In this document: in pieces, positions 46,145-54,373 of the stretch
How the letters are laid out: every line of letters starts with the position of its first letter
How positions within the stretch are numbered: position 1 is the stretch's first letter
From: Arenibacter algicola
GTDB taxonomy: Bacteria > Bacteroidota > Bacteroidia > Flavobacteriales > Flavobacteriaceae
Length of the DNA: 64,000 bases
NCBI RefSeq assembly: GCF_000733925.1
Contig: NZ_JPOO01000003.1
Location: 868,001-932,000, forward strand
Direction: 5' to 3'
Notes under the pieces: generated by a model
What the model was told of the DNA's origin: nothing
The model's input: only the letters and a program-made list of their open reading frames with translations
Database searches by the model: none
Made by a program: the position numbers and the translations under genes

Positions 46145-46825
46145 ATGGAGAAAATAAAAATACTTTTGATGATCTTGGTTGTACTGGGGTGGAACTGCAA
46201 GCAAAATCCAAAACAAACTGAGCAAAAAACTGAAACCCTAAAACAGGAAACCAAAGCCGCTACCTCATTACCCGAAAGTATTAAGGAAATTGCAACCTTT
46301 GTAACACCCGATTTTACGGACACGACGGACATTCAAAACCTAATTATTTTTAAGGAGCTCGATTTATCGGGCAACACCATTTCTACCATAAATTTGGAAA
46401 GGGCAGGAGAGCTGTACAAAAAGTTGACGACACGCGGCCAAGCGGCTTCATTGCCCATATTTGAAGTGAAGGGAACGGACCTAGTTGTTCTGCCCGTACA
46501 GGGTGTTGGTTTTGGTGGGGCCATATGGGCAAAGGTGCTGTTGGATAAAAAGACCCTGGAAATAAAGAACATAGCCTTTGAGCATAAAGGGGAATCTGAA
46601 GGTTATGGTGCGGCTATGGTCCAGAATACCTTTGAGAATCAGTTCCTTGGCGTTAAAATTAACTTGGAGGAAGACACATTCACATTGCAAAAAACAATTG
46701 AAAAAGCTAATGATGACGGACATTTTATTGACGGGTTAACCGGAGCAACCATGACAAGTCAAGGCGCCGTTTCCATGGTGAATCAGGGTTTGCGAAAATA
46801 TAGCAGCTATTTGATGGGGGATTGA
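46145..46825 (+). CDS. NqrC-like FMN-binding protein, stand-alone
   Basis: The 226-residue protein has an N-terminal signal or lipoprotein-like segment (MEKIKILLMILVVLGWNC) and a Lys/Gln/Thr-rich linker. A domain like NqrC/RnfG follows: LVVLPVQGVGFGGAIWAKVLLD, EHKGESEGYGA and a C-terminal TGATMTSQG, where the SGATxTS motif carries covalent FMN on Thr (family knowledge). It stands alone rather than in an nqr operon, so it may be an exported flavin electron carrier. The lipobox (GWNC) is not canonical. Repeat blocks lie on both sides. Confidence 0.8.
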   Translation: MEKIKILLMILVVLGWNCKQNPKQTEQKTETLKQETKAATSLPESIKEIATFVTPDFTDTTDIQNLIIFKELDLSGNTISTINLERAGELYKKLTTRGQAASLPIFEVKGTDLVVLPVQGVGFGGAIWAKVLLDKKTLEIKNIAFEHKGESEGYGAAMVQNTFENQFLGVKINLEEDTFTLQKTIEKANDDGHFIDGLTGATMTSQGAVSMVNQGLRKYSSYLMGD

Positions 46826-46894
46826 GTGGTCAGTGATCAGTAGTCGGTAAACAGTTGGCAGTGAACATTTTTTCAGAGTTCCTTAAACGGAAGG

Positions 46895-47274
46895 CATTAG
46901 CCACTATTGTCCGGTCGAGCGAAGTCGAGACCTCATTCGGTGTGCCAGTATTGAGTAGTGACAATTGAGAAACTAGAATCTGGAGCCTAGATGCTAGAGC
47001 CTAAACTAAAGTCTTGTGCTCAAAGTCATATAACTAGGTGCTCCTTCCCATAGTTAGGGGAAGGTGGCTTCGACGCAGGAGAAGACGGAAGGGGTTACCC
47101 GGGTGGCAATCTGTTCCTTCCCTTGCAGAGATTGCTTCGTCGCTATCACTCCCTGCCTAGCCAGTCAAGCTGGCTCGCAATGAGGAATCTACACTTTGCA
47201 AGTCGTTGTGACTTCGGCTACGCCCGCCTGAACGGAACGGGCAGGCTCAGCCACCGGGTGAAGTACACGGAGAT
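46895..47274. repeat. 380-bp duplicated segment, first copy
   Basis: This segment starts CATTAGCCACTATTGTCCGG and recurs at 47335-49288, where the IS110 copy B interrupts it after TCG-AG. The arms compared (46918-47274 and 48932-49288) are identical but for about two changes. It carries no gene; it is itself a mixture of CTAGA words, CCTTCCC and CAATCT...AGATTG palindromes. Confidence 0.85.
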
Positions 47275-47359
47275 TGAGCGGAGTCGAAATCGAAGTGGAC
47301 GGAAGGCAGTTGGCAGTTCGCTTAAGCCAAAAGACATTAGCCACTATTGTCCGGTCGAG

Positions 47360-47587
47360 ACCCAAGAAATTTTATTTTTCAAGCGGTAATAATGACGTAA
47401 ATTGGATCATAATCTACCGAATTGCAAAATAATCGTAGTCGGAATAGTGTTATTTACCTGTGTTCGAGCATGATTTTCAAAAATTTGGAAAGCGAATCTG
47501 GTACTCAATTTCTATAATTGATGTCCGTATGGTAGTCTTGCAAGCTTGTTTTTTTTGAAGGCAATTTGGTTTTATAATCATATAGCT
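47360..47587 (+). ncRNA. Predicted bridge RNA region of IS110 copy B
   Basis: This is the same 5' noncoding sequence as in copy A. TTCGAGC at 47463-47469 matches the target with the AG core, and ATGGTAG at 47529-47535 matches the element's right end. Confidence 0.55.
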
Positions 47588-48904
47588 ATGAAAAAGATCA
47601 GAACCCATGCCGCAGGTATCGACATTGGGGCAAAAAAAGTGTATGTGAGTATCGAGGACCTGCCTGTAAAAAGCTTCGATACCTTTACCCAGGACCTGGA
47701 GGCTCTGGGCGTTTATCTGGTGGCCCATGGCATAGAAACTGTGGCCATGGAGGCTACGGGCGTCTATTGGGTCATTTTGTACGATATACTGGTGTCCCAA
47801 GGTCTGGATGTTTGGCTGGTCGATGGAGCGGGCACCAAACAGGTTCCCGGCAGAAAGACCGACGTAAAGGATTGCCAATGGATACAGCAATTACATAGTT
47901 ATGGGCTTCTGAACAAATGTTTCGTGCCCGATATCCGGATACAGGAACTGCGCGCCTATCAACGCCTTCGCGAGGACCACATCCGTAGTGGTGCGATGCA
48001 CATCGGCCATATGCAAAAGGCATTGATTCTGATGAATATCCGGCTGAAGGAAGTAATAAGCCAGATCCACGGGACAAGTGGGATGCGGATTGTCCGCGCT
48101 ATCCTATCAGGCGAAAGGAATGCCGAAAAACTGGCATTGCTATGTGATCAAAGGATACTTAAAACAAAAAAGGAATGGGTGATAAGATCATTAAAGGGGC
48201 ATTATTCGGAAGCCGCATTGTTCGAACTGGGCCAAGCCGTGGCCTGTTATGATTTCTATGGGGAACAAATTGCCATGTGCGACATAAAGCTGGAGGAGGT
48301 GTTGAAGAAGATGGACCTGGACGGTACACCAAAGCCAAGGTCCAAGGGTGCAAGAAAAGCAATCCGTCACAATAGACCGGATATAGAGAATATGGGAGGA
48401 CACTTGTTGGGGATCTTTGAGGGAAAGGATGCTACCGTCCTTCCCGGAATTACAGATTATAACTGGATGCAACTGCTTTCGGAGGTGGGCACCGATCTTG
48501 GGAAATGGAAATCGGAAAAACATTTCACCTCTTGGTTGGGGCTTGCCCCAAAACAACACAATTCGGGAAAAATGAAACGCAATTACAAACCCAAGGGAGC
48601 CCCAAGGGCAGGTCTGATCTTCAAACAGGCAGCAGTAGGCCTGCTCAACAGCAAGCACATTGCATTGGGCGCTTTCGGTAGAAAGATACGGGCCAAAAAG
48701 GGAGGATTGGTGGCCATAAAGGCAGTGGCCAGGAAATTGGCCGAACTGTACTGGAAATTGTTTGTAAAGGGACTGGAGTATGTGGAGAACGGTATCCAAA
48801 AATACCAAGAGAAAATGCTCTTGAACAAACAAAGGGCGGTAACAAGAATGGTACAAGAACTAGGGTTGGGGATAACTCCATTGAAAATACAAAGTGCTGA
48901 TTAA
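47588..48904 (+). CDS. IS110 family recombinase/transposase, copy B
   Basis: The 438-residue protein is identical to copy A except for Ile118, Ala255 and Val422. The DEDD residues Asp12, Glu55, Asp92 and Asp95 and the C-terminal NSGK serine region are intact. The near identity shows recent transposition. The Met at 47588 is used as for copy A. Confidence 0.95.
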   Translation: MKKIRTHAAGIDIGAKKVYVSIEDLPVKSFDTFTQDLEALGVYLVAHGIETVAMEATGVYWVILYDILVSQGLDVWLVDGAGTKQVPGRKTDVKDCQWIQQLHSYGLLNKCFVPDIRIQELRAYQRLREDHIRSGAMHIGHMQKALILMNIRLKEVISQIHGTSGMRIVRAILSGERNAEKLALLCDQRILKTKKEWVIRSLKGHYSEAALFELGQAVACYDFYGEQIAMCDIKLEEVLKKMDLDGTPKPRSKGARKAIRHNRPDIENMGGHLLGIFEGKDATVLPGITDYNWMQLLSEVGTDLGKWKSEKHFTSWLGLAPKQHNSGKMKRNYKPKGAPRAGLIFKQAAVGLLNSKHIALGAFGRKIRAKKGGLVAIKAVARKLAELYWKLFVKGLEYVENGIQKYQEKMLLNKQRAVTRMVQELGLGITPLKIQSAD

Positions 48905-49288
48905 CAGTTTTCTATGATAGACGTCAATGGTAGCGAAGTCGAGACCTCATTCGGTGTGCCAGTATTGAGTAGTGACAATTGAGAAACTAGAATCTGGAGC
49001 CTAGATGCTAGAGCCTAAACTAAAGTCTTGTGCTCAAAGTCATATAACTAGGTGCTCCTTCCCATAGTTAGGGGAAGGTGGCTTCGACGCAGGAGAAGAC
49101 GGAAGGGGTTACCCGGGTGGCAATCTGTTCCTTCCCTTGCAGAGATTGCTTCGTCGCTATCACTCCCTGCCTAGCCAGTCAAGCTGGCTCGCAATGAAGA
49201 ATCTACACTTTGCAAGTCGTTGTGACTTCGGCTACGCCCGCCTGAACGGAACGGGCAGGCTCAGCCACCGGGTGAAGTACACAGAGAT

Positions 49289-49610
49289 ATAGCCTAACTA
49301 ACGGCAAACAGGCTCAGCTACCGAAATTCTCTCATCATCAAATTTCCAAATCACCAAATCATCAAATCAACTCATTTCCAAATTGATTCATTGTTACATT
49401 AAACAATTGCTACATTTCCACATTAACTCATTATCAAATCTTCAAATCAACCAATCTTCAAGTTAATACATTGGCACATTAAACAATTGCTACATTAACC
49501 CATTTTCACATTAATCCATTAATACCATTTTCAAATTATAAAATCAACCAATCACCAAATTATTACATTGGTACATTTTCAAATTGGTACATTTTCAAAT
49601 CATCAAATCA
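49289..49610. repeat. CAAAT/ACATT word array
   Basis: No gene is seen. Bases 49330-49606 are built almost wholly from degenerate words such as CAAATCATCAAATC, ACATTAACCCATT and TCATTGCTACATTA, in units of about 10-11 nt. Similar arrays are at 54222-54272 and 58019-58232. Confidence 0.75.
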
Positions 49611-49647
49611 AAAAACCCCCATCAATTGCTTGACGGGGGTTTGTTTA
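49611..49647 (-). terminator. dnaK terminator
   Basis: A stem of ACCCCC...GGGGGT flanked by A and T runs lies 16-50 bp after the dnaK stop codon on the minus strand. Confidence 0.8.
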
Positions 49648-49662
49648 TAGTAAGGGAAGTTC

Positions 49663-51573
49663 TTATTTCACTTCCTCGAAATCTACGTCCTCTACGTTAT
49701 CGGCTTCCTTGGCCTCTCCGTTGGAAGATGCTGTATCAGCACCACCTGCAGGAGCACCTTGTTGTGCTTCGGCCTGTGCCTTGTACATTTCTTCAGAAGC
49801 TACTTTCCAAGCCTCGTTTATCTTATCCAAAGCCGGAGTAATCAAAGCCAAATCTTTGGCTTCATGGGCTTTTTTAAGCTCCGCTAGGGCATCCTCGATA
49901 GGCTTCTTCTTATCCGCAGATAATTTATCGCCAAACTCGGTCAATTGCTTCTCGGTCTGGAAGATCATTCCGTCCGCTTCGTTCAATTTATCGGCAGTTT
50001 CTTTTGCTACTTTATCCGCTTCCGCATTGGCTTCCGCCTCTGCTTTCATTTTCTTGATCTCTTCCTCTGTTAATCCTGAAGAAGCCTCAATTCTAATGTC
50101 CTGCGTTTTGTTGGTAGCCTTATCGGTAGCCGAAACTTTTATAATACCATTGGCATCGATATCAAAGGTAACCTCGATCTGTGGAGTTCCCCTTTGTGCT
50201 GGTGGAATACCATCCAAATGGAAACGACCTATAGTCTTGTTATCCTTTGCCATTGGGCGTTCTCCCTGCAATACGTGGATCTCAACAGAGGGCTGATTGT
50301 CAGCAGCTGTAGAGAATACCTGCGATTTTTTGGTAGGGATGGTCGTGTTGGCCTCTATCAATTTGGTCATTACACTCCCCATAGTCTCAATACCTAGGGA
50401 AAGTGGTGTAACATCCAATAAAAGAACGTCTTTTACATCTCCTGTCAATACCCCACCTTGTATAGCGGCACCTACGGCAACCACCTCATCAGGGTTAACC
50501 CCTTTGGAAGGTTTCTTGCCAAAGAATTTCTCAACCGCATCCTGTACGGCAGGAATCCTGGTAGAACCACCTACCAAAATAATCTCGTCAATATCGCTCT
50601 TGCTCAATCCGGCTGCTTTTAGGGCAGTGGCACAAGGCTCAATAGTACGTTTTACCAAATCGTCTATCAATTGCTCAAACTTGGCTTTGGTCAAGGAACG
50701 TACCAAATGCTTAGGTCCAGAAGCCGTAGCAGTAACGTAAGGAAGGTTAATTTCGGTCTGTGCAGAAGATGACAACTCAATTTTTGCCTTTTCTGCAGCC
50801 TCTCTCAAACGTTGCAATGCCATAGCATCTTTACGAAGGTCTATCCCTTCTTCCTTGTTGAACTCATCGGCCAACCAGTCGATAATTTTCTGATCCACAT
50901 CATCACCACCCAAGTGGGTATCCCCATCTGTGGCCAAAACTTCAAAAACACCGTCACCCAATTCTAGGATGGAAACATCATGTGTTCCTCCACCAAAATC
51001 GAAAACCACTATTTTCTGGTCAGTATCCTTTTTGTCCATCCCGTAGGCCAAAGAGGCTGCGGTAGGCTCGTTTATAATTCTTTCTACGGTAAGTCCGGCA
51101 ATTTCACCGGCCTCCTTGGTAGCTTGTCTTTGCGCATCGTTAAAGTAAGCAGGAACGGTAATTACCGCTCTTGTTACGGTCTGCCCTAGGTAATCCTCGG
51201 CAGTTTTCTTCATTTTCTGAAGAATCATGGCCGAAAGTTCCTGAGGAGAATACAAACGTCCGTCTATATCTACCCTTGGAGTATCGTTATCTCCTTTAAC
51301 CACTTTATAAGGTACCCTTGCGGCCTCCTTACTGGATTCGGAGAATTTATTTCCCATAAAACGTTTTATGGAATAAATGGTTTTGTTTGGATTTGTAACT
51401 GCCTGTCTTTTGGCAGGATCCCCAACCTTGATCTCGCCACCCTCTACAAAAGCAATGACAGATGGAGTAGTTCTCTTACCTTCTGCGTTTGGGATTACAA
51501 CAGCTTCGTTACCCTCCATAACCGAAACGCAAGAGTTTGTTGTTCCTAAATCTATTCCAATAATTTTACTCAT
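49663..51573 (-). CDS. dnaK: Molecular chaperone DnaK (Hsp70)
   Basis: The 636-residue chaperone has the ATPase domain (about 1-385; IGIDLGTTNSCVSVMEG, VFDFGGGTHDVSILELGDG, ILVGGSTRIPAVQ). The substrate-binding domain follows (about 390-510; DVTPLSLGIETMG) and then the helical lid. It ends in an Asn/Glu-rich tail with NVEDVDFEEVK. Met at 51573 gives the standard MSKIIGIDLGTTN start, and the longer frame from 51672 is not supported. DnaJ and GrpE genes are not in the window, so it is transcribed alone. Heat-shock control is likely, but I could not recognise a full operator. Confidence 0.98.
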   Translation of the reverse strand: MSKIIGIDLGTTNSCVSVMEGNEAVVIPNAEGKRTTPSVIAFVEGGEIKVGDPAKRQAVTNPNKTIYSIKRFMGNKFSESSKEAARVPYKVVKGDNDTPRVDIDGRLYSPQELSAMILQKMKKTAEDYLGQTVTRAVITVPAYFNDAQRQATKEAGEIAGLTVERIINEPTAASLAYGMDKKDTDQKIVVFDFGGGTHDVSILELGDGVFEVLATDGDTHLGGDDVDQKIIDWLADEFNKEEGIDLRKDAMALQRLREAAEKAKIELSSSAQTEINLPYVTATASGPKHLVRSLTKAKFEQLIDDLVKRTIEPCATALKAAGLSKSDIDEIILVGGSTRIPAVQDAVEKFFGKKPSKGVNPDEVVAVGAAIQGGVLTGDVKDVLLLDVTPLSLGIETMGSVMTKLIEANTTIPTKKSQVFSTAADNQPSVEIHVLQGERPMAKDNKTIGRFHLDGIPPAQRGTPQIEVTFDIDANGIIKVSATDKATNKTQDIRIEASSGLTEEEIKKMKAEAEANAEADKVAKETADKLNEADGMIFQTEKQLTEFGDKLSADKKKPIEDALAELKKAHEAKDLALITPALDKINEAWKVASEEMYKAQAEAQQGAPAGGADTASSNGEAKEADNVEDVDFEEVK

Positions 51574-52550
51574 GTTTATATATTTACTGTGTTGAAAAAT
51601 CTTTTTAGCACTCGGGTCTATTAAGTCAAGGATTGTGCCATGACAAAAAATATGACAAGCTGTCAGAACCAAATCTCAAATTGATCAAAAATTGCAGGTT
51701 AATCTGCTTTTTTGGGCATTCCCCCTTGGCGAAAATATGCCAAGGGGTCGTGCTTTCCATTGCTAGTCCCAAAAGTGTCCCTCCCCAGGTCCCCTTTTGG
51801 GAGCTATACATTGCAATCACTAATGCAATCTTTAGTTGAAAGTTCAATTTTATAAAGTTCAAGGTTGAGATTAGTAGTGAGAACCTAGAGCCTAGAAACT
51901 GGACTAAAGACTTATGTTCAATGTTATAAAGTCGAAAGTTTAAAGTTCTTTCGGAGATTGAGCTTGCCCGGCCGTAAGGTGGGCCTGCCCGGCGTCAGAC
52001 GGGCGGAGTCGAAATCGAAGTAGACGGAAATCTGTTTTCAGTAAACAGAAGTGAGAATTGAGTATTGAGAATCTAGAACCAGGATCCTAGAAACTGGACT
52101 AAGGACTTATGTTTAATGTTATAAAGTTGAAGGTTCAAAGTTCCCTCGGAGATTGAGCGGAGTCGAAATCGAAGTAGACGGAAATCTGTTTTCAGTAAAC
52201 AGAAGTGAGAATTGAGTATTGAGTATTGAGAATCTAGAACCAGGATCCTAGAAACTGGACTAAGGACTTATGTCTAATGTTATAAAGTTGAAGGTTCAAA
52301 GTTCCTTCGAAGATTGAGCCTGCCTACCGGCAAGGCAGGCCTGCCCGGCGTTAGACGGGCGGATTCGAAATCGAAGTGGACGGAAATCTTTCCTAAAAGC
52401 TTCTTGACTCCTATTAAAAAATTACTTGGATTCGTAAAATTGAATTATTATCTTGGTTCAAGCTTTAATTGAATACATCCTTTCTGAAATCAGTCGAATG
52501 CTGTTTAGGGTCTTGATTTCACATAAGTCAAACAATATTCATGAATCCTT
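51574..52550. repeat. Repeat region upstream of dnaK with tandem 154/161-bp units
   Basis: No gene is seen. Bases 51838-51950 are GTTCAA and CTAGAAACTGGAC words. Three tandem units start at about 51952, 52147 and 52308. The first and third carry a 41-bp GC-rich double palindrome (51964-52004 and 52320-52360) after GATTGAGC, and the second lacks it. The dnaK promoter should lie in 51574-51700. Confidence 0.75.
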
Positions 52551-52976
52551 CCCCTCCTTGGAGGGGATTGAGGGGTGGGTAATCTGATGAAAAAAATTAT
52601 ACCTTATAATCCAGATCTAGTTCCTTTTGCGAAAAAACTTCGCAACAACATGACTATGGGGGAAATTGCCTTGTGGCGCGAATTAAAAAATAAAAAACTA
52701 GGAGTCAGGTTTAGCCGGCAAATACCGATAGATAATTATATAGTGGACTTCTATTGTAAAGAACTTCAACTTGCCATAGAGGTGGATGGTTCGGTCCACT
52801 TTTTGGAGGGGCATCCCGAAAAAGATACCATTCGCCAAAATCGTCTGGAATATTTGGGAATATACTTTATTAGATTCAGGGATTTGGATACGAAGAACAA
52901 TTTGAACTGCGTATTGGAATAGATTAAAAAAATGATTTTGTTTTTAAAACCCACCCCTAACCCCTCCCAAGAGGGG
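52551..52976 (+). mobile_element. Candidate DUF559-nuclease repeat unit with terminal inverted repeats
   Basis: A DUF559 gene is enclosed by CCCCTCCTTGGAGGGG-ATTG-AGGGGTGGG at 52551-52580 and its inverted relative ACCCACCCCT-AA-CCCCTCCCAAGAGGGG at 52949-52976. Solo copies of the end occur at 36888-36915 (exact 28 bp) and 56038-56062 (related). That the unit is mobile is inference. Confidence 0.5.
52587..52922 (+). CDS. DUF559 domain endonuclease-like protein
   Basis: The 111-residue protein is of the DUF559 restriction-endonuclease-like fold, related to Vsr. It has RNNMTMGEIALWRELKN at residues about 20-36, GVRFSRQIPIDNYIVDFYC near residues 40-58, LAIEVDGSVHF (Glu and Asp probable metal ligands) and IYFIRFRD. 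The TAG stop at 52920 is followed in frame by IKKMI, so the usual C-terminal helix may be cut short by a nonsense change. ATG at 52587 is preferred to GTG at 52575. It is flanked closely by inverted GC-rich repeats. Confidence 0.8.
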   Translation: MKKIIPYNPDLVPFAKKLRNNMTMGEIALWRELKNKKLGVRFSRQIPIDNYIVDFYCKELQLAIEVDGSVHFLEGHPEKDTIRQNRLEYLGIYFIRFRDLDTKNNLNCVLE

Positions 52977-53102
52977 AAAAATTAATACCTATTTGAAGTG
53001 CCTAAATTTCCCATCATCCTTTTGACTTAGGGCTCACGGATTATAACTTTTTAACTCCATAACCATATAACAACCTTTAAACTTCCTGAACTCAAAAAAA
53101 AG

Positions 53103-53110
53103 TATATTTG
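53103..53110 (+). promoter_or_regulatory. Putative -7 box for the metallophosphatase gene
   Basis: TATATTTG matches TAnnTTTG, 30 bp before the ATG at 53141. Confidence 0.45.
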
Positions 53111-53140
53111 GCCTTAATACTATAACCAACCCTCTACCCT

Positions 53141-54058
53141 ATGGCACTTCTGCAAAAAATTAAATTCATCGTAGTTTTGGTAACCCTCGTAGGTTGTGGT
53201 TCAAAAGAACCCAAAACTAGCGCCGATCAGGACCTGGCCATTGGCATCATTGCGGACTGCCAGTACTGCTATTGCGAATCCACCCCTTCTCGATTTTATA
53301 AAAATTCGCCCGCAAAACTGCAAAATGCAGTGGATAGCCTTAACAACTCCATCTTGGATTATGCCATTCATTTGGGCGACTTTATAGATCGCGATTTCAA
53401 CAGTTTTGATACCGTTGGCCCTATCTGGAACACCTTAAAAACCAAAAAATACCAAGTATTGGGCAATCACGATTTTAGTGTAGCCGATTCCCTGAAGCCA
53501 TTGGTACCCGGGAAAATGAACCTGAAACAACGGTATTACAGTTTTGTGGAACAGGATTGGCGATTCATTGTCCTGGACGGCAACGATCTAAGTTATCAGG
53601 GCGCTATTACTCCGGAAAAGCTCGCTCAAACCGACTCCCTATTTACCCTACTCTCCAACTCCAATCCGCCCAACCTACAGACCTGGAACGGAGGCCTAAG
53701 CCAAGAACAATTGGAATGGGTGGAAAGCGAATTAAAACTGGCCCAGCAGAATAAAGAGAACGTTGGATTTTATTGCCATTTTCCCGTACTCGGGGAAGAT
53801 AAGGTGCATAGATTATGGAACAGTCCGCAATTTCTTTCCCTTATAGACCAATACCCCAATGTGAAATTCTATTTCAACGGCCACAACCACAATGGGGATT
53901 ATGCCGAACGCCATGGGGTACATTACCTCACCTTTAAAGGAATGGTAGATACTGAAAGTACTTCAGCCTTCGCCAAGGTGCGCATTACAACAGATTCCAT
54001 TCTAATACAAGGTCATGGGCGGGAACCGTCCAGAAGCCTGAATATCAGTGTTCGGTGA
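53141..54058 (+). CDS. Calcineurin-like metallophosphatase lipoprotein (ADPRM-like)
   Basis: The 305-residue protein has a lipoprotein signal (FIVVLVTLVGC). The metal motifs are IADCQYC, HLGDFIDRD, LGNHDF, a CHFPV segment and GHNHNG. The order and spacing resemble the Mn-dependent ADP-ribose/CDP-alcohol diphosphatase family. As an exported form it would hydrolyse a nucleotide diphosphate or similar ester at the envelope. The substrate is inferred. A good promoter box lies upstream and CAGT-word repeats follow. Confidence 0.88.
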   Translation: MALLQKIKFIVVLVTLVGCGSKEPKTSADQDLAIGIIADCQYCYCESTPSRFYKNSPAKLQNAVDSLNNSILDYAIHLGDFIDRDFNSFDTVGPIWNTLKTKKYQVLGNHDFSVADSLKPLVPGKMNLKQRYYSFVEQDWRFIVLDGNDLSYQGAITPEKLAQTDSLFTLLSNSNPPNLQTWNGGLSQEQLEWVESELKLAQQNKENVGFYCHFPVLGEDKVHRLWNSPQFLSLIDQYPNVKFYFNGHNHNGDYAERHGVHYLTFKGMVDTESTSAFAKVRITTDSILIQGHGREPSRSLNISVR

Positions 54059-54373
54059 ACAGTGGGCAGTAGCCAGTTGGCAGTTGACAGTTGACAGTAA
54101 TCAGTGAACAGTTTTCGGTAATGTCTGAACATCAAGGTTTAAGGTTTAAAAAAAGTTAGCAGTCGCAGTTTTTAGTGGGCAGTTGAAAGTTTTTCATGTT
54201 CAAGGTTATAAGGTTCAATTATCAAATTGACTCATAATCAAATTAACACATTTGTACATTGGTACATTACCCCCTTTTGCCTCTTTTCTCTTTTTTCTTT
54301 TCTCTCGGCTTTTGGCTTTTGGCTCCCAAGAGATAAACCTATCTTTACATGGAATATATAACCTCATAGAATA
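54059..54373. repeat. Word-repeat spacer
   Basis: No gene is seen. Bases 54055-54190 are CAGTTGACAGTAATCAGTG-type words with a short GTTCAAGGTT patch. Bases 54222-54272 are CAAATTAACACATTTGTACA-type words. Confidence 0.7.

Larger units (their letters stand above)
47358..48931 (+). mobile_element. IS110 family element, copy B
   Basis: The 1574-bp element matches 28784-30357. It is flanked by AG at 47358-47359 and 48932-48933. The empty copy of its target, CCGGTCG-AG-CGAAGTC, is at 46911-46924. This shows that insertion was exact and used an AG core without other target duplication. Confidence 0.9.
47335..49288. repeat. 380-bp duplicated segment, second copy interrupted by IS110
   Basis: The two parts, 47335-47357 and 48932-49288, add to 380 bp and match 46895-47274. 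The 60-bp spacer 47275-47334 separates the copies. This gives an empty site next to a filled site for the IS110. Confidence 0.85.

Noticed and set aside
47123..47389. 88-residue open frame in the repeat region
   Set aside because: It lies wholly within palindromic and duplicated intergenic repeats and has no protein-like composition or start signal.
48932..49288. 357-bp direct repeats as the target-site duplication of IS110 copy B
   Set aside because: IS110 does not make long target duplications. The match extends beyond the IS on the left side (46895-46917 with 47335-47357), so an earlier segment duplication explains it.
49330..49606. Possible origin of replication because of AT-rich repeats beside dnaK
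   Set aside because: There is no dnaA gene and no cluster of DnaA boxes, and the same arrays occur at 54222 and 58019.
51605..51613. TTAGCACTC upstream of dnaK, the left half of a CIRCE operator
   Set aside because: No matching GAGTGCTAA follows at the required spacing, so an HrcA operator is not supported.
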